The position numbers and the translations under genes were made by a program. The notes beneath the pieces are model-generated. The model worked only from the letters and a program-made list of their open reading frames with translations, did not search any database and had not been told where the DNA came from. From Chloroflexota bacterium (GTDB taxonomy: Bacteria; Chloroflexota; Anaerolineae; Anaerolineales; Villigracilaceae): DNA of 64,000 nt. This document shows positions 43,202-52,402 of this stretch, one piece after another. The DNA is taken from contig JACRBN010000025.1 in the NCBI GenBank assembly GCA_016213105.1, positions 1-64,000 of the forward strand, in the 5' to 3' direction. The first letter of the stretch is position 1; every line of letters starts with the position of its first letter.

Positions 43202-44341
43202 ATGAAGAAAAAACTGTTCATTCCAATCCTTGCGGGCGTGCTCACCCTCAGCATCCTGGGGGTGGCTGCCAGGCTGCTGGCCCTGCCGGCCGTCTCGAAA
43301 GACATGCGCTGGTTCCTGATCCCCTGGTACGACTTCCTGCTGGACAACGGGGCTGCGGGGCTTGGACAAAGTTTCTCGAATTACACACCTCCCTATCTGT
43401 ACCTGCTCTGGCTGACCACTCTGACCGCGGACTTCATCCCCAAGGTGGCCGCCATCAAATTGATCTCGCTCCTGGCCGACCTGGTCAATGCGTTCCTCAT
43501 TTTTCGGCTGGTGCGGCTGCAATCCCCGGGCGGATGGAAACCCTATTTGGCTGCGGCCCTGTTTCTGGTCCTGCCCACCCCGTTTTTCAACAGCGCGGTT
43601 TGGGGCCAGGCAGACGCCATCTACACCGCCTTCCTGCTGGCCTGTCTGTATTTTCTGATGACCGATAGACCGATGTGGGGCATGATCTTTTTCGGAACGG
43701 CCTTCACGTTCAAGGCGCAGTCCATTTTCCTGCTCCCATTTCTGGTGATCCTATTTTTCCAACGCCGCATCCGCTGGGGACATTTTTTATGGGTGCCCGC
43801 GATGTACATTCTGCTATCCCTGCCTTCCGTCCTGCTGGGCAAAAGCTGGCTGGAGGTACTGACGGTGTACGGCGGACAGGCCTCCACGTACCGCGACCTT
43901 TCCATGAACGCGCCCAACCTGTATTCCTTCTTGTCCCCGGCTGCCTACCGGGCAGGCGTGCCCTTTGGGATCCTGACCGCAATAGCCGTCACCGCCGGCT
44001 GGATGTGGGTCAACGCGCGCAATCCATTCAACCCCGACCGAAGACAACTGCTGCTCATGGCGCTGGTCTCGGTGGCTTTGATCCCCTTCCTGCTGCCCAA
44101 GATGCACGACCGTTATTTTTACCCGGCCGACATCCTCTCCTTTCTGCTGGCCTTTTTTATGCCGCAGTTCTGGCTGGTCGCCGTTGCGTATCAAATCATC
44201 TCCACGTCGGCCTACATGGTCTTTCTATTTGACGCCCCGCCGGCGTTGATCCAGATTGGCGCACTGCTCAACGCGCTGGTCATCGTGTTCCTGGCATGGA
44301 AACAGGTAAAAACCGCTTCCGTTCTGCGATCACCTTCCTGA
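43202..44341 (+). CDS. Polytopic GT-C glycosyltransferase, mannosyltransferase-like
   Basis: The start at 43202 gives 379 aa beginning KKKLFIPILAGVLTLSIL; the frame upstream runs through the previous gene. About nine helices are predicted. Segments FNSAVWGQADAIYTAFLLAC and GMIFFGTAFTFKAQSIFLLP are typical of Gpi18/DUF2029-like dolichol- or polyprenyl-phosphate-sugar transferases, and WYDFLLDNG with SFSNYTPPYLYLL resembles the first catalytic loop. It would use a lipid-linked sugar outside the membrane. The acceptor is unknown. Confidence 0.82.
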   Translation: MKKKLFIPILAGVLTLSILGVAARLLALPAVSKDMRWFLIPWYDFLLDNGAAGLGQSFSNYTPPYLYLLWLTTLTADFIPKVAAIKLISLLADLVNAFLIFRLVRLQSPGGWKPYLAAALFLVLPTPFFNSAVWGQADAIYTAFLLACLYFLMTDRPMWGMIFFGTAFTFKAQSIFLLPFLVILFFQRRIRWGHFLWVPAMYILLSLPSVLLGKSWLEVLTVYGGQASTYRDLSMNAPNLYSFLSPAAYRAGVPFGILTAIAVTAGWMWVNARNPFNPDRRQLLLMALVSVALIPFLLPKMHDRYFYPADILSFLLAFFMPQFWLVAVAYQIISTSAYMVFLFDAPPALIQIGALLNALVIVFLAWKQVKTASVLRSPS

Positions 44342-44383
44342 TCGCTCCCGTCCATCCATCGTTCAAGGGAAACAAAGCCGTTT

Positions 44384-45445
44384 ATGCTCACTCCCTCCGA
44401 CCTCATCCATCTGCCCTTCCCCCATGACCTGACCGAAGGGGGCATCGCCCACGTCGTCCGTTCGCTGCCGAAGCTGACGCAATTCACCGGGGACCTGACC
44501 TTCGAGCACTTGCGGCGGCGCGTGGCGGGCGCAGCCGTGGAACTGGCCTTCCGCAGACATCTCAGCAAACAGGATGTGCCCTACGAGGTGCGCGGCGCGG
44601 CTCCCTTCAGCGAACCTGACCGGTACGATGTGCTGCTCGGCGGGCATCGTTGTGAGATCCATTCCTATCTCATCCGGGATCGCGCGCAGATCGTTGAAAT
44701 GCGCAGGAACCCCGACATCCTGCTCAGGGCGCCCGCCCTGGTGCCATCCGACTATCACGCGGGCGAGGGATACCACAAGGACGATCTGTATCTTTTCGCC
44801 TTCGCGGCGGGCCTGACCGCCTCTTCACTCGAAGAACTCAGGCGGGCGGCAGAGTCGGGCCAGCCGACCCATTTCCTGCATGTCATGCCCGCAGCCTGGT
44901 CCAGGCCGCAGTCCTGGGCTCCGCTCGGGCCGCTGGCGCTGAAATCCGAATCGGACGAGGCCATCACCGTCGAGCTTGGCGGGCAGGGCGAGGGACGGGA
45001 TTTTCTATCCCACACGGTGAATGTCCCGCCCGGGACGCGCGTGCTCGTGGAGGCCCCGTTCTTCGCACTGACCTCCATCCACATCCCAAAATTGATCGAG
45101 GGGCGGCTGGGCATCCACTGCCCGAGGCGCAGGGAAATGCACCTCGTCCACTGGAACGAGTGGGGCAACCTGTGGATCTATGGCATGGAGATCGTGCTGG
45201 CGGGCTACGTTTCACGCAGGGATTTTCAGCGTCATTCCAGTCACGTACAGGCGGGGGCGCGCGTGTTCCAATATCGGCAGACTCCCGAAAAACACCTGGC
45301 CCTGCCCGTGACCGACCTGACCGCCCTGGGCGGATTGCTAACGCAGGTGCGCGAATGGGAGTCGGCCCGCAGCGCCATTCCCCAGCCCCCATCCCCGCAA
45401 GGCATGGTAAACTCGCCCGCATGTCCAAAAACGTTCGAAACATGA
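44384..45445 (+). CDS. Protein of unknown function with a possible PD-(D/E)XK-like motif
   Basis: I do not recognise this 353-aa protein. Its N-terminal third looks like a nuclease-type core: a helix with Glu53 (VAGAAVELAFRRHL), then DRYDVLLGG with Asp82 and a strand CEIHSYLI with Glu91 and His93 where Lys is usual. The rest is predicted beta/alpha without membrane segments, with LVHWNEWGNLWIYGMEIVL near the end. If the core is real it may bind DNA or have lost catalysis. Its last 25 bp overlap the next gene's start. Confidence 0.6.
   Translation: MLTPSDLIHLPFPHDLTEGGIAHVVRSLPKLTQFTGDLTFEHLRRRVAGAAVELAFRRHLSKQDVPYEVRGAAPFSEPDRYDVLLGGHRCEIHSYLIRDRAQIVEMRRNPDILLRAPALVPSDYHAGEGYHKDDLYLFAFAAGLTASSLEELRRAAESGQPTHFLHVMPAAWSRPQSWAPLGPLALKSESDEAITVELGGQGEGRDFLSHTVNVPPGTRVLVEAPFFALTSIHIPKLIEGRLGIHCPRRREMHLVHWNEWGNLWIYGMEIVLAGYVSRRDFQRHSSHVQAGARVFQYRQTPEKHLALPVTDLTALGGLLTQVREWESARSAIPQPPSPQGMVNSPACPKTFET
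45405..45413 (+). promoter_or_regulatory. Extended -10 promoter, leaderless, for the C39-like gene
   Basis: TGG-TAAACT ends seven nt before ATG 45421. It lies inside the 3' end of the upstream gene. Confidence 0.55.
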
Positions 45446-46662
45446 TCCTGGCCCTGGCGGGACTGCTCCTGCTGGCGTTCCTGGTGTATCAAATTCCCTT
45501 CGTAAAAGCCGCCGTCGATTGGCGCATCGAAAAATTTGGCTTGTACGTGAAAAACACGATCGACCCGCCGGGTCCCGTGCCGACGGCCCTGCCAACCTCC
45601 ACGCCCCTGGTTAGCCTGGCGACGAATACCCCCAGCGCCACGCCCGAGCCTGTCACCACAGCGACGGCGCTCCTGCCGCCCACGGCGACGCTCGCGCCGC
45701 TGCCCGCCCAGGTTTCGTTGACCCCGCCCGCCTGGGAACAACAATCCCCGAACAACTGCGGACCCAACACGCTGGCCTTCGCCCTGCAAATGTACGGCTG
45801 GACGGGCACCCAGGCCGACATCGCCGCCCAGATCAAACCCATCACGGGCGACCGCAACGTCAACCCCGAGGAGCTGGCCTGGTACGTGCGCAATAACGCG
45901 GGCTGGCTCAACATCGAGTACCGCGTGGCGGGCGACGTTCCGTTGCTCAAGCGGCTGCTGGCGGCAAACTATCCCGTCATCGTGGAAAGCGTCACCGGCC
46001 TCGACCCGAATGATGCGCTCGGCCCCAACGATGATCTGTGGGCCGCCCATTACCTGCTGCTGACCGGCTACGACGACGCGGCGCAGAGTTTCTCCATCCT
46101 CGACTCGTACCACGAGGATCACCGCGCCATTTCATACGCACAGCTCGAAGCGGACTGGAAGGCCTTCAACAACCTGTACATGGTCCTGTACCTGCCACAG
46201 GAGCAGGCCGAACTGCAAACCCTCCTCGGCGCGGATTGGGACGCGGACGCCAACCGCCAGCGCGCCCTCGAACTGGCCCAGGCCGAAACCGAAGCGAACC
46301 CCGCCGACACCTACGCCTGGTTCAACCTGGGCAGCGACCTGGTCTACTTCGAGCGCTACGACGAGGCCGCCCTGGCCTACGACAAGTCGCGCGAGATCGG
46401 CGTGCCCCTGCGCATGTTCCGCTACCAGTTCGGGCCGTTCATCGCCTACTTCCAATCCAACCGCATCGACGACCTGCTGGCGCTCACCGATTACGCGCGC
46501 GGCATCACCGATATGTCCGAGGAGACCTGGCTGTGGTACGGCTGGGCGCTCTACCGCACGAACGATTTCGAAGGCGCGCGCGCCGCCTGGAACAAGGCCC
46601 TCAAAGTACACCCCGGCTACACCGACGCCGAATATGCCCTCAACTTTCTCACAGGCCAATAG
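45421..46662 (+). CDS. Membrane-anchored C39-like peptidase with TPR-like tail
   Basis: The start at 45421 gives 413 aa. One N-terminal helix (MILALAGLLLLAFLVYQIPF) is followed by a Thr/Pro linker. Then comes a papain-like C39_2 domain: catalytic Cys in QQSPNNCGPNTLAFALQMYG, His in LWAAHYLLLTGYDD and the usual DSYHEDHRAIS. From about residue 275 helical TPR-like repeats begin (TYAWFNLGSDLVYFERYDEA, then WLWYGWALYRTNDFEGARAA). It probably acts outside the cell on peptides or cleaves a substrate bound by the repeats. It abuts the FGE-fold gene (no gap). Confidence 0.85.
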   Translation: MSKNVRNMILALAGLLLLAFLVYQIPFVKAAVDWRIEKFGLYVKNTIDPPGPVPTALPTSTPLVSLATNTPSATPEPVTTATALLPPTATLAPLPAQVSLTPPAWEQQSPNNCGPNTLAFALQMYGWTGTQADIAAQIKPITGDRNVNPEELAWYVRNNAGWLNIEYRVAGDVPLLKRLLAANYPVIVESVTGLDPNDALGPNDDLWAAHYLLLTGYDDAAQSFSILDSYHEDHRAISYAQLEADWKAFNNLYMVLYLPQEQAELQTLLGADWDADANRQRALELAQAETEANPADTYAWFNLGSDLVYFERYDEAALAYDKSREIGVPLRMFRYQFGPFIAYFQSNRIDDLLALTDYARGITDMSEETWLWYGWALYRTNDFEGARAAWNKALKVHPGYTDAEYALNFLTGQ

Positions 46663-47622
46663 ATGAAAAAGACCCTCCTGATCCTGACCCTGATTTTTTT
46701 GACCGCCTGCGCGCCCTCCACCCCGGCCGCGGAGGTCCCCTCCCCGTCTCCAAGTGCGACCGCCTCCGCGATCCCGTTGACTTCCACGCCGACGAAAATT
46801 CCCACGGCCACCTTCCCCGCGCCGCCGGTCGCGCCCACGCCTGTGCTCTACACCACGCGCGTCTCGCCCGTCGACCAGATGCTGGAGGTGTTCGTCCCGG
46901 CCGGGAAATTCCACATGGGCGGCTTCGATGTACATGCCGAGAACGATGAAATCCCCACCCGCGAGGTGACGCTCAAGGAATACTGGATCGACCAGTATGA
47001 AGTGACCAACGCCATGTACAGCTTATGCGTGCAGGCGGGAGTCTGCCAGGCCCCGCAGACATCCTACTCCAACCGCAGGCCTGAATATTTCGGCCATCCC
47101 GAATTTCAGGATTACCCCGTCATCACGGTCACGTGGTCGGATGCGCAGATCTACTGTGCCTGGGTGGGACGCCGCCTGCCCACCGAAGCCGAATGGGAGC
47201 GCGCCGCGCGCGGAGACGATGACTTGCGCACCTTTCCCTGGGGCGAGGAGCCGCCCAGCGAGTTGTACGCCAACTTCAACAACCTGATCCGCGATACCAG
47301 CCGCGTGGGGTCGTATCCGCTGGGGGTCAGTCCCTTCGGCGCATACGACATGGCGGGCAACGTGGCCGAATGGGTGCAGGATTTCTACAAACTGGAGTAT
47401 TACCTGAGTGCCCCCCTGGCGGATCCGACCGGCCCCGACCAGGCGCCGCGCCTGATCCAGCGCGTCATTCGCGGCGGGTCGTACCAGGATGTGTGGGTCA
47501 ACATCCGCGTGGCCAATCGCGGCTACGAGATGGGTCCCAATCCCGACGCCGCCTTCGACAGTCCCGACCTGTTCGGGCGCAGTTCGATCAAGATCGGCTT
47601 TCGCTGCGCATCCGATCCGTAA
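46663..47622 (+). CDS. Lipoprotein with FGE/sulfatase-modifying-factor fold, no catalytic cysteines
   Basis: This 319-aa protein has a lipobox FLTAC (Cys near residue 16), a Ser/Pro/Thr linker and the SUMF1 (formylglycine-generating enzyme) fold. Typical signatures are GKFHMGGFDVHAENDEIPTR, EYWIDQYEVTNAMYSLC, RRLPTEAEWERAARG and AYDMAGNVAEWVQDFY, ending IKIGFRCASDP. In the active-site region (RVIRGGSYQDVWVNIRVANRG) both catalytic cysteines of true FGE are absent. It should therefore be a C-type-lectin-like binding protein rather than an oxidase. It starts directly after the C39-like gene's stop. Confidence 0.88.
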   Translation: MKKTLLILTLIFLTACAPSTPAAEVPSPSPSATASAIPLTSTPTKIPTATFPAPPVAPTPVLYTTRVSPVDQMLEVFVPAGKFHMGGFDVHAENDEIPTREVTLKEYWIDQYEVTNAMYSLCVQAGVCQAPQTSYSNRRPEYFGHPEFQDYPVITVTWSDAQIYCAWVGRRLPTEAEWERAARGDDDLRTFPWGEEPPSELYANFNNLIRDTSRVGSYPLGVSPFGAYDMAGNVAEWVQDFYKLEYYLSAPLADPTGPDQAPRLIQRVIRGGSYQDVWVNIRVANRGYEMGPNPDAAFDSPDLFGRSSIKIGFRCASDP

Positions 47623-47654
47623 ACGGGATCAGGTCCAAGGTCCAGATAAAAAGC

Positions 47655-47690
47655 AGAGCGCCCGCGATTTCAATGCGGGCGCTCTTTCTT
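47655..47690. terminator. Intrinsic terminator between convergent genes
   Basis: An 11-bp stem (AGAGCGCCCGC with GCGGGCGCTCT) is followed on the plus strand by TTCTTTCT. It lies right before the convergent response regulator. Confidence 0.85.
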
Positions 47691-47692
47691 TC

Positions 47693-48394
47693 TCATTCTT
47701 CCACGAAACTATATCCACCGGGCCAGGTCTGGATCATGTGCTTCTCATCCGCCTCCTCCTCCAGTTTCTTGCGCAGGCGGTAGACCACATTCTTGAGCAG
47801 GACAATATCGCCGTTCGCGCCCCAAACGGTCTGGATGATCTCCTCGGCGGGGAAGACGTAGCCCGGGCGGCTCATCAGCAAATGCAGGACGCGAAACTCG
47901 AGGTTGGTCAGCTTGATCTCCCGGTCGTTGGCGCCCATTGCGGAACGATGGGAGGGATCGAGGCGCAGGCGGCCGGCCTTGCGCGGCGTCATCGGCTCGC
48001 TCCAACTGCGGCGCGACCAGGCCATGATCTTGGCCAGGAAGATGGCGGGGCTGATCGGCTTGACCACACATTCGTCCACGCCGTTCTGGTAGGCTTCGAG
48101 AATCTCGGGTTCATTGTTGGAGGGCAGGAAGAGCAGGATCGGGCTGGCACTCAGGGAGCGGAACTGGCGGCACAGTTCCATGCGCTGGGTGTGCGAGGCA
48201 TTGACGTCGATCACGATCAGGTCGGGGACCTCCTCGACCGAACGCTCCATGGCGCGCTGGACCGAGGTTTCGAGAATGGCCACCAGGCCCTTGTCGCGGA
48301 TGATGTAGCCCCAGATGGGCGCGGTGGCATCCTGGTCACAAACAACGAATACACGCATGGCATTTTGAGCAGGTGCAGAGGTTTTGGGTTCCAT
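47693..48394 (-). CDS. OmpR/PhoB-family response regulator
   Basis: This 233-aa protein has a receiver domain (about 13-125) with phospho-acceptor Asp in DLIVIDVNASH, and Lys in DECVVKPISP. A winged helix follows (about 150-230, IKLTNLEFRVLHLLMSRPG, then VVYRLRKKLEEEADEKHMIQ and TWPGGYSF). The acidic pair usual near the receiver start is reduced to CDQD, so the site may be weaker than normal. Met13 (position 48358) is an equally good start. It sits alone, between two FGE-fold lipoproteins; its histidine kinase is not adjacent. Confidence 0.9.
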   Translation of the reverse strand: MEPKTSAPAQNAMRVFVVCDQDATAPIWGYIIRDKGLVAILETSVQRAMERSVEEVPDLIVIDVNASHTQRMELCRQFRSLSASPILLFLPSNNEPEILEAYQNGVDECVVKPISPAIFLAKIMAWSRRSWSEPMTPRKAGRLRLDPSHRSAMGANDREIKLTNLEFRVLHLLMSRPGYVFPAEEIIQTVWGANGDIVLLKNVVYRLRKKLEEEADEKHMIQTWPGGYSFVEE

Positions 48395-48561
48395 TTTTTA
48401 GTCCAAACTGTCGATTTTGGCGAGTTTTCAAACCTGTAAGCTCATTATACGGCATTTCAGTCTCAAATAGTAATATTTTTTCACCAGCCTATTACCTTTG
48501 GGGGATTAGGAAAAAGGTCCCATTTTTGTATACTGGTGGCAGACTTCAAAAAGGAGATACC

Positions 48562-49485
48562 ATGAAAAAATTATTCCCAATCCTGGCGGCCCTGGTCCTG
48601 TTGGCCACCGCCTGTCAAATGGGCGGAGCGGCTCAGCCGACCGCAATCGCCCTGCCGGACAGTGTTGCGTCCCCGACGCCCGTCCCCCAGGGCGAGACTC
48701 AGTCAGACGCCGCTGCCGGTGAAACGCGCACCGCTGCGGCCGACGGCATGGTCGAAGTATTCATTCCGGCCGGCACGTTCACCATGGGCGGCGTCGACCC
48801 GCTGGCCTCCACGGACGAACTGCCCTTCCACCAGGTCACCCTGGATGCCTACTGGATCGACAAGGCGGAAGTGACCAATGCCATGTACGCGCTGTGCGTC
48901 AAGGCGGGGGCATGCCGCCTGCCGATGGATCTCAAATCCCAGACCAGGGCCGCCTATTATTCCGACACCCAGTATGCCGATTATCCGGTGGTCTACGTCA
49001 CCTGGCTGCAGGCCAAGACCTATTGTGAATGGGCCGGGCGCCGCCTGCCCAGCGAAGCGGAATGGGAACGCGCCGCGCGCGGCGACGACTTCCGCACCTA
49101 TCCCTGGGGCGACCAACTTCCCGACGGGTCGCGGGCGAACTACAATAATCTAGTGGGCGACACCACTCGCGCGGGCAGTATGCCGGCCGGCGCCAGCCCG
49201 TTCGGCGTGTTCGATCTGGCCGGCAACGTGGCGGAATGGATCAACGACATTTACGACTCGAAGTATTACAGCGGCGGCCTGGCTGTCAACCCGCAGGGTC
49301 CCGGCGGCCTGACCACGATCTTCAACCACGTTGTGCGCGGCGGCACCTTCCAGGATACCGAGGCGAACATCCGCGTATCCAAGCGCTCGTCCGTGCTGGG
49401 ATCCAACCCGAACGCGCTGGTCGACTCGCCCGAGTGGCTGGGAACCTATTCGCCCAAGATCGGCTTCCGCTGCGTGTCGGATTAG
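48562..49485 (+). CDS. Second FGE-fold lipoprotein without catalytic cysteines
   Basis: The start at 48562 follows AAGGAG and gives 307 aa with a lipobox (LLATAC). The SUMF1 fold is complete (GTFTMGGVDPLASTDELPFH, then AYWIDKAEVTNAMYALCVKA, SEAEWERAARGDDFRTYPWG, VFDLAGNVAEWINDI) and ends PKIGFRCVSD. The catalytic region HVVRGGTFQDTEANIRVSKR has no cysteines. It is a close relative of the gene at 46663. A TATACT at 48529-48534 is the probable -10 box. Confidence 0.9.
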   Translation: MKKLFPILAALVLLATACQMGGAAQPTAIALPDSVASPTPVPQGETQSDAAAGETRTAAADGMVEVFIPAGTFTMGGVDPLASTDELPFHQVTLDAYWIDKAEVTNAMYALCVKAGACRLPMDLKSQTRAAYYSDTQYADYPVVYVTWLQAKTYCEWAGRRLPSEAEWERAARGDDFRTYPWGDQLPDGSRANYNNLVGDTTRAGSMPAGASPFGVFDLAGNVAEWINDIYDSKYYSGGLAVNPQGPGGLTTIFNHVVRGGTFQDTEANIRVSKRSSVLGSNPNALVDSPEWLGTYSPKIGFRCVSD

Positions 49486-49561
49486 TTTCGAAGCCCGACA
49501 TCTTCAACAGCACAAAAAATCACCTTGCAGCCGACGGGAATCCCTGGCGGCTGCATTTTAT

Positions 49562-49590
49562 TTGACCATCACCCGTAGCTGTGGTATAAC
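49562..49590 (+). promoter_or_regulatory. metK promoter
   Basis: TTGACC (49562-49567), 17 bp, then TATAAC (49585-49590), the -10 being extended (TGG-TATAAC). It starts the transcript about 30 bp before the riboswitch. Confidence 0.75.
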
Positions 49591-49622
49591 GCTCAAGTCA
49601 AATCAATAGCCCTGATACGGCG

Positions 49623-49731
49623 CTCTTATCCAGAGAGGCGGAGGGACCGGCCCTGCGATGCCTCGACAACCGGACGGCGCAAGCCGAACACGGTGCCAAT
49701 TCCGACAGATGGACATTCTGGGAGATGAGAG
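49623..49731 (+). ncRNA. SAM-I riboswitch (S box)
   Basis: The RNA has the SAM-I layout: closing stem CTCTTATC with GATGAGAG, conserved AGAGAGGCGGAGGGACCGGC, the CGACAACC segment and GGTGCCAATTCC. It is followed by a strong hairpin terminator before metK. Binding SAM should favour the terminator, so metK would be off when SAM is plentiful. Confidence 0.96.
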
Positions 49732-49750
49732 GGTAGCAAAAGCCTTGTGC

Positions 49751-49791
49751 AGAATTTGCCCTTTCACGTGCTGAAAGGGCAAATTCTTTTC
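49751..49791 (+). terminator. Riboswitch-controlled terminator
   Basis: A 16-bp stem (49751-49766 with 49772-49787) with a short T-run ends just before the metK ribosome-binding site. It is the expression platform of the S box. Confidence 0.92.
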
Positions 49792-49810
49792 TAAAGGAGA
49801 AACAAAGACA

Positions 49811-51022
49811 ATGAGCAATACCTTCATGACTTCAGCGAGCCTGATGTTCACGTCAGAGTCCGTGACGGAAGGTCACCCCGACAAGATCTGCGACCAGATC
49901 TCGGATGCCGTGCTGGACGCCTGCCTCGAACAGGATCCCATGTCGCGCGTGGCCTGCGAAACCGCCGTCAAGACCGGCTTCGTGGCTTTGCTGGGCGAGA
50001 TCACCACGTCCGCCTACGTCAACTTCGATGAACTCGTCCGCAAAGTTGTCAACGAGATTGGCTACGACAGCAGCGACAAGGGCTTCGATGGCAATACCTG
50101 CGCCGTGCTTTCGGCGGTCGCCAGCCAGAGCGCGGATATCGCCCTGGGTGTGGATCACGCCATGGAAGATAAAAGCGGCGAAATGACCGATGCGGACATC
50201 GAGCACGTCGGCGCCGGCGACCAGGGCATGATGTTCGGGTTTGCCTGCAATGAGACCCCCACCCTGATGCCCATGCCGATCTACATGGCGCACAAGTTGT
50301 CCCGCCGCCTGAGCGAGCTGCGCAAGGACGGCACGCTTCCCTGGCTTCGCCCGGACGGCAAGAGCCAGGTGACCGTGGAATATGCATACGGCAAGCCCAA
50401 ACGCATCGACACCGTGTTGATTTCCACGCAGCATGCTCCCGAGATCTCGCACGCGGAGATCGTCGAACAGATCAGCGAGCACATCATTTTCCCGACCCTG
50501 CCGCAGGGACTCGTGGACAAGAATCTCAAGGTCTTCGTCAACCCGACCGGTCGTTTCGTGATCGGCGGCCCGATGGGCGATGCCGGCGTGACCGGCCGCA
50601 AGATCATCGTTGACACCTACGGCGGCATGGGCCGTCACGGCGGCGGCGCCTTCTCGGGCAAGGACCCGACGAAGGTCGACCGCTCGGCGGCCTACGCCGC
50701 GCGCTACGTGGCCAAGAACATCGTCGCCGCCGGCCTGGCCGACCGCGTGGAAGTCCAGGTGGCCTACGCCATCGGCGTGGCGCACCCGCTCTCCGTCAAC
50801 GTGGAGACCTTCGGCACCGCCAGGATCGCGGACGAAAAGATCGCCGCGCTGGTCAGCGAATTCTTTGACCTGCGCCCCGGCGCCATCATCCGCGACCTGG
50901 GCCTGCGCAAGCCGATCTATCGCAAGACGGCCGCCTACGGTCACTTTGGCCGCGACGACATCGAGTTCCCCTGGGAACGCACCGACAAGGCCGAGGCTTT
51001 GAAGAAAGCCGCAGGACTGTAA
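49811..51022 (+). CDS. metK: S-adenosylmethionine synthetase
   Basis: This 403-aa protein begins [20 protein letters not shown] with the ATP-binding His-Pro-Asp. It contains [37 protein letters not shown] and [20 protein letters not shown], all MetK hallmarks. It makes SAM from methionine and ATP. AAAGGAG precedes the start. Product feedback through the S box upstream closes the loop. Confidence 0.99.
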   Translation: MSNTFMTSASLMFTSESVTEGHPDKICDQISDAVLDACLEQDPMSRVACETAVKTGFVALLGEITTSAYVNFDELVRKVVNEIGYDSSDKGFDGNTCAVLSAVASQSADIALGVDHAMEDKSGEMTDADIEHVGAGDQGMMFGFACNETPTLMPMPIYMAHKLSRRLSELRKDGTLPWLRPDGKSQVTVEYAYGKPKRIDTVLISTQHAPEISHAEIVEQISEHIIFPTLPQGLVDKNLKVFVNPTGRFVIGGPMGDAGVTGRKIIVDTYGGMGRHGGGAFSGKDPTKVDRSAAYAARYVAKNIVAAGLADRVEVQVAYAIGVAHPLSVNVETFGTARIADEKIAALVSEFFDLRPGAIIRDLGLRKPIYRKTAAYGHFGRDDIEFPWERTDKAEALKKAAGL

Positions 51023-51030
51023 TCACCGCA

Positions 51031-51063
51031 AGCGCCCCTGGAGTTCCAGGGGCGCTTTTTTTC
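51031..51063 (+). terminator. Intrinsic terminator of metK
   Basis: An 11-bp stem (AGCGCCCCTGG with CCAGGGGCGCT) is followed by a long T-run. Confidence 0.95.
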
Positions 51064-51136
51064 AGGAGCATGGAGAGGGGGCATGCAAAGGTTGTCAGTG
51101 CAGCTCCACCACGCATGTGCCCTCACCCATCCCCGG

Positions 51137-51172
51137 CCCTTCCCTCTCCCAAAAGACTGGGAGAGGGAAGGG
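51137..51172. repeat. CCCTTCCCTCTCCC hairpin repeat
   Basis: A 14-bp perfect stem (51137-51150 with 51159-51172) of the type often dispersed in bacterial genomes. The rest of the gap 51064-51359 shows no gene. Confidence 0.65.
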
Positions 51173-51359
51173 TGAAGGTCAATTCCATTACCTGACATGG
51201 TTTGCGTGCATACCGCGGCGCGGGAACATGCCTCAACAAAATAAATCGTGATATGATTCATTCGATCATGGGGCGCATTTCACACACACTAACGCACATC
51301 GAAAAACTGCTTGTGGAATGTCGCTCCGGACACCAGTTTCACAGGGAAGAGAGGCCGTG

Positions 51360-51998
51360 ATGAAAAAACATCTTTTGTTTGCCGTGGTTGTTCTTGTCCT
51401 TATGACTGCGTGCTTGACGGTATCGCTGACGTCGCCCACGCCCGTCCCGCCGCCGGCGGATACGCCAATTGTCGTCCTGCCCCCAAGCCCGGTGGTGGCT
51501 GACACGCCCATCCCGCCCAGCCCCATCCCGCTGCCGACCGAGACTCCCATCCCAACACTGCCGCCCACCGTCACGCCGACCCTGGTGATCCTGCCGCAGC
51601 AGTGGAACGGAGTCTACCGCCAGGCCGGCGTGGGTTCCATTCCGATCTCCATCATCATTGAAAAAATGAAGGGCAACACCTTCACCGGCAAGATGATCTG
51701 GACGGGAAAGGGTAACATCCGCGGCGCGACCACCATCATCGAAGGCGAGTTCGTCACCGACTTCGGCGATGCGGTGGAACAGGCCAAATGGGGCAAACAT
51801 CCCGATTACACCGGCCTACTCGAAGGCACCTGGATCAAGTGGACCGAGACTGGCTTCGTGCAGGGCCGCGGCTACACCCTGGGCGGCTGGTATTACGGTC
51901 ACATCGGCGAGGACGGTACGATGACCGGCATCTACTTCCTCAACGACGAGATCACGTCCTTCTCCAGCAGTGATTTCTGGGAACTCGAAACAAGATAG
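51360..51998 (+). CDS. Lipoprotein of unknown function
   Basis: The start at 51360 gives 212 aa with a lipobox (VLVLMTAC, Cys near 18) and a long Pro/Thr/Ile linker to about 80. The C-terminal domain is rich in beta strands (WNGVYRQAGVGSIPISIII, then FTGKMIWTGKGNIRGATTII and GWYYGHIGEDGTMTGIYFL). The alternating pattern suggests a small lipocalin-like or beta-barrel domain. I do not recognise the family. It is monocistronic with its own terminator. Confidence 0.75.
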   Translation: MKKHLLFAVVVLVLMTACLTVSLTSPTPVPPPADTPIVVLPPSPVVADTPIPPSPIPLPTETPIPTLPPTVTPTLVILPQQWNGVYRQAGVGSIPISIIIEKMKGNTFTGKMIWTGKGNIRGATTIIEGEFVTDFGDAVEQAKWGKHPDYTGLLEGTWIKWTETGFVQGRGYTLGGWYYGHIGEDGTMTGIYFLNDEITSFSSSDFWELETR

Positions 51999-52008
51999 GC
52001 GCCCATCG

Positions 52009-52043
52009 AAAGCGCCCCTGAAATTTCAGGGGCGCTTTTTCCA
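52009..52043 (+). terminator. Intrinsic terminator of the lipoprotein gene
   Basis: A near-perfect palindrome (AAAGCGCCCCTGAAA with TTTCAGGGGCGCTTT) is followed by T residues. It resembles the metK terminator 1 kb away. Confidence 0.92.
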
Positions 52044-52102
52044 GTGTGCAAGCCCCGGGAGGGTTTAATGCTCGTATCTTCTAAATATTTTTGGGCATAC
52101 GC

Positions 52103-52154
52103 TGGAGTCCCGAAGTTCTACTTCGGGATAATGCAAGTGGAACTTGCGCACTCC
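52103..52154. repeat. Double-hairpin repeat of the GGAGT...ACTCC family
   Basis: Two hairpins, CCCGAAGT/ACTTCGGG and GCAAGT/ACTTGC, are bounded by GGAGT and ACTCC. The arrangement matches the elements at 10914 and 13396, although the stem sequences differ. The remainder of 52155-52402 shows no convincing gene. Confidence 0.6.
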
Positions 52155-52402
52155 AAAATACCCCCAATGCAGGGAAAACGCAGAGGATCGTGAAGGAGGA
52201 CGGAGGATGAAAACGCATTTCACAAACGATTGTATGATTATGAAATCGATCCTGGAGCGCCGTAGTGCAGCTTCCGCCGCGGCAAGGTGCTCCCGTTGTT
52301 TTTGCGATCCAGCAGCCGGCTATGTGGAGAAGCCATGAGAGTTCAGAACTGTCAATCTTTGCCCAAAATGCACCAGGGATATTCGGCCACACTGCGCCAC
52401 CT

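Noticed and set aside
52207-52338. Small gene after GGAGG at about 52200
   Set aside because: A good ribosome-binding site precedes an ATG, but the peptide is short, Cys/Arg-rich and shows no domain; it lies in repeat-rich DNA.
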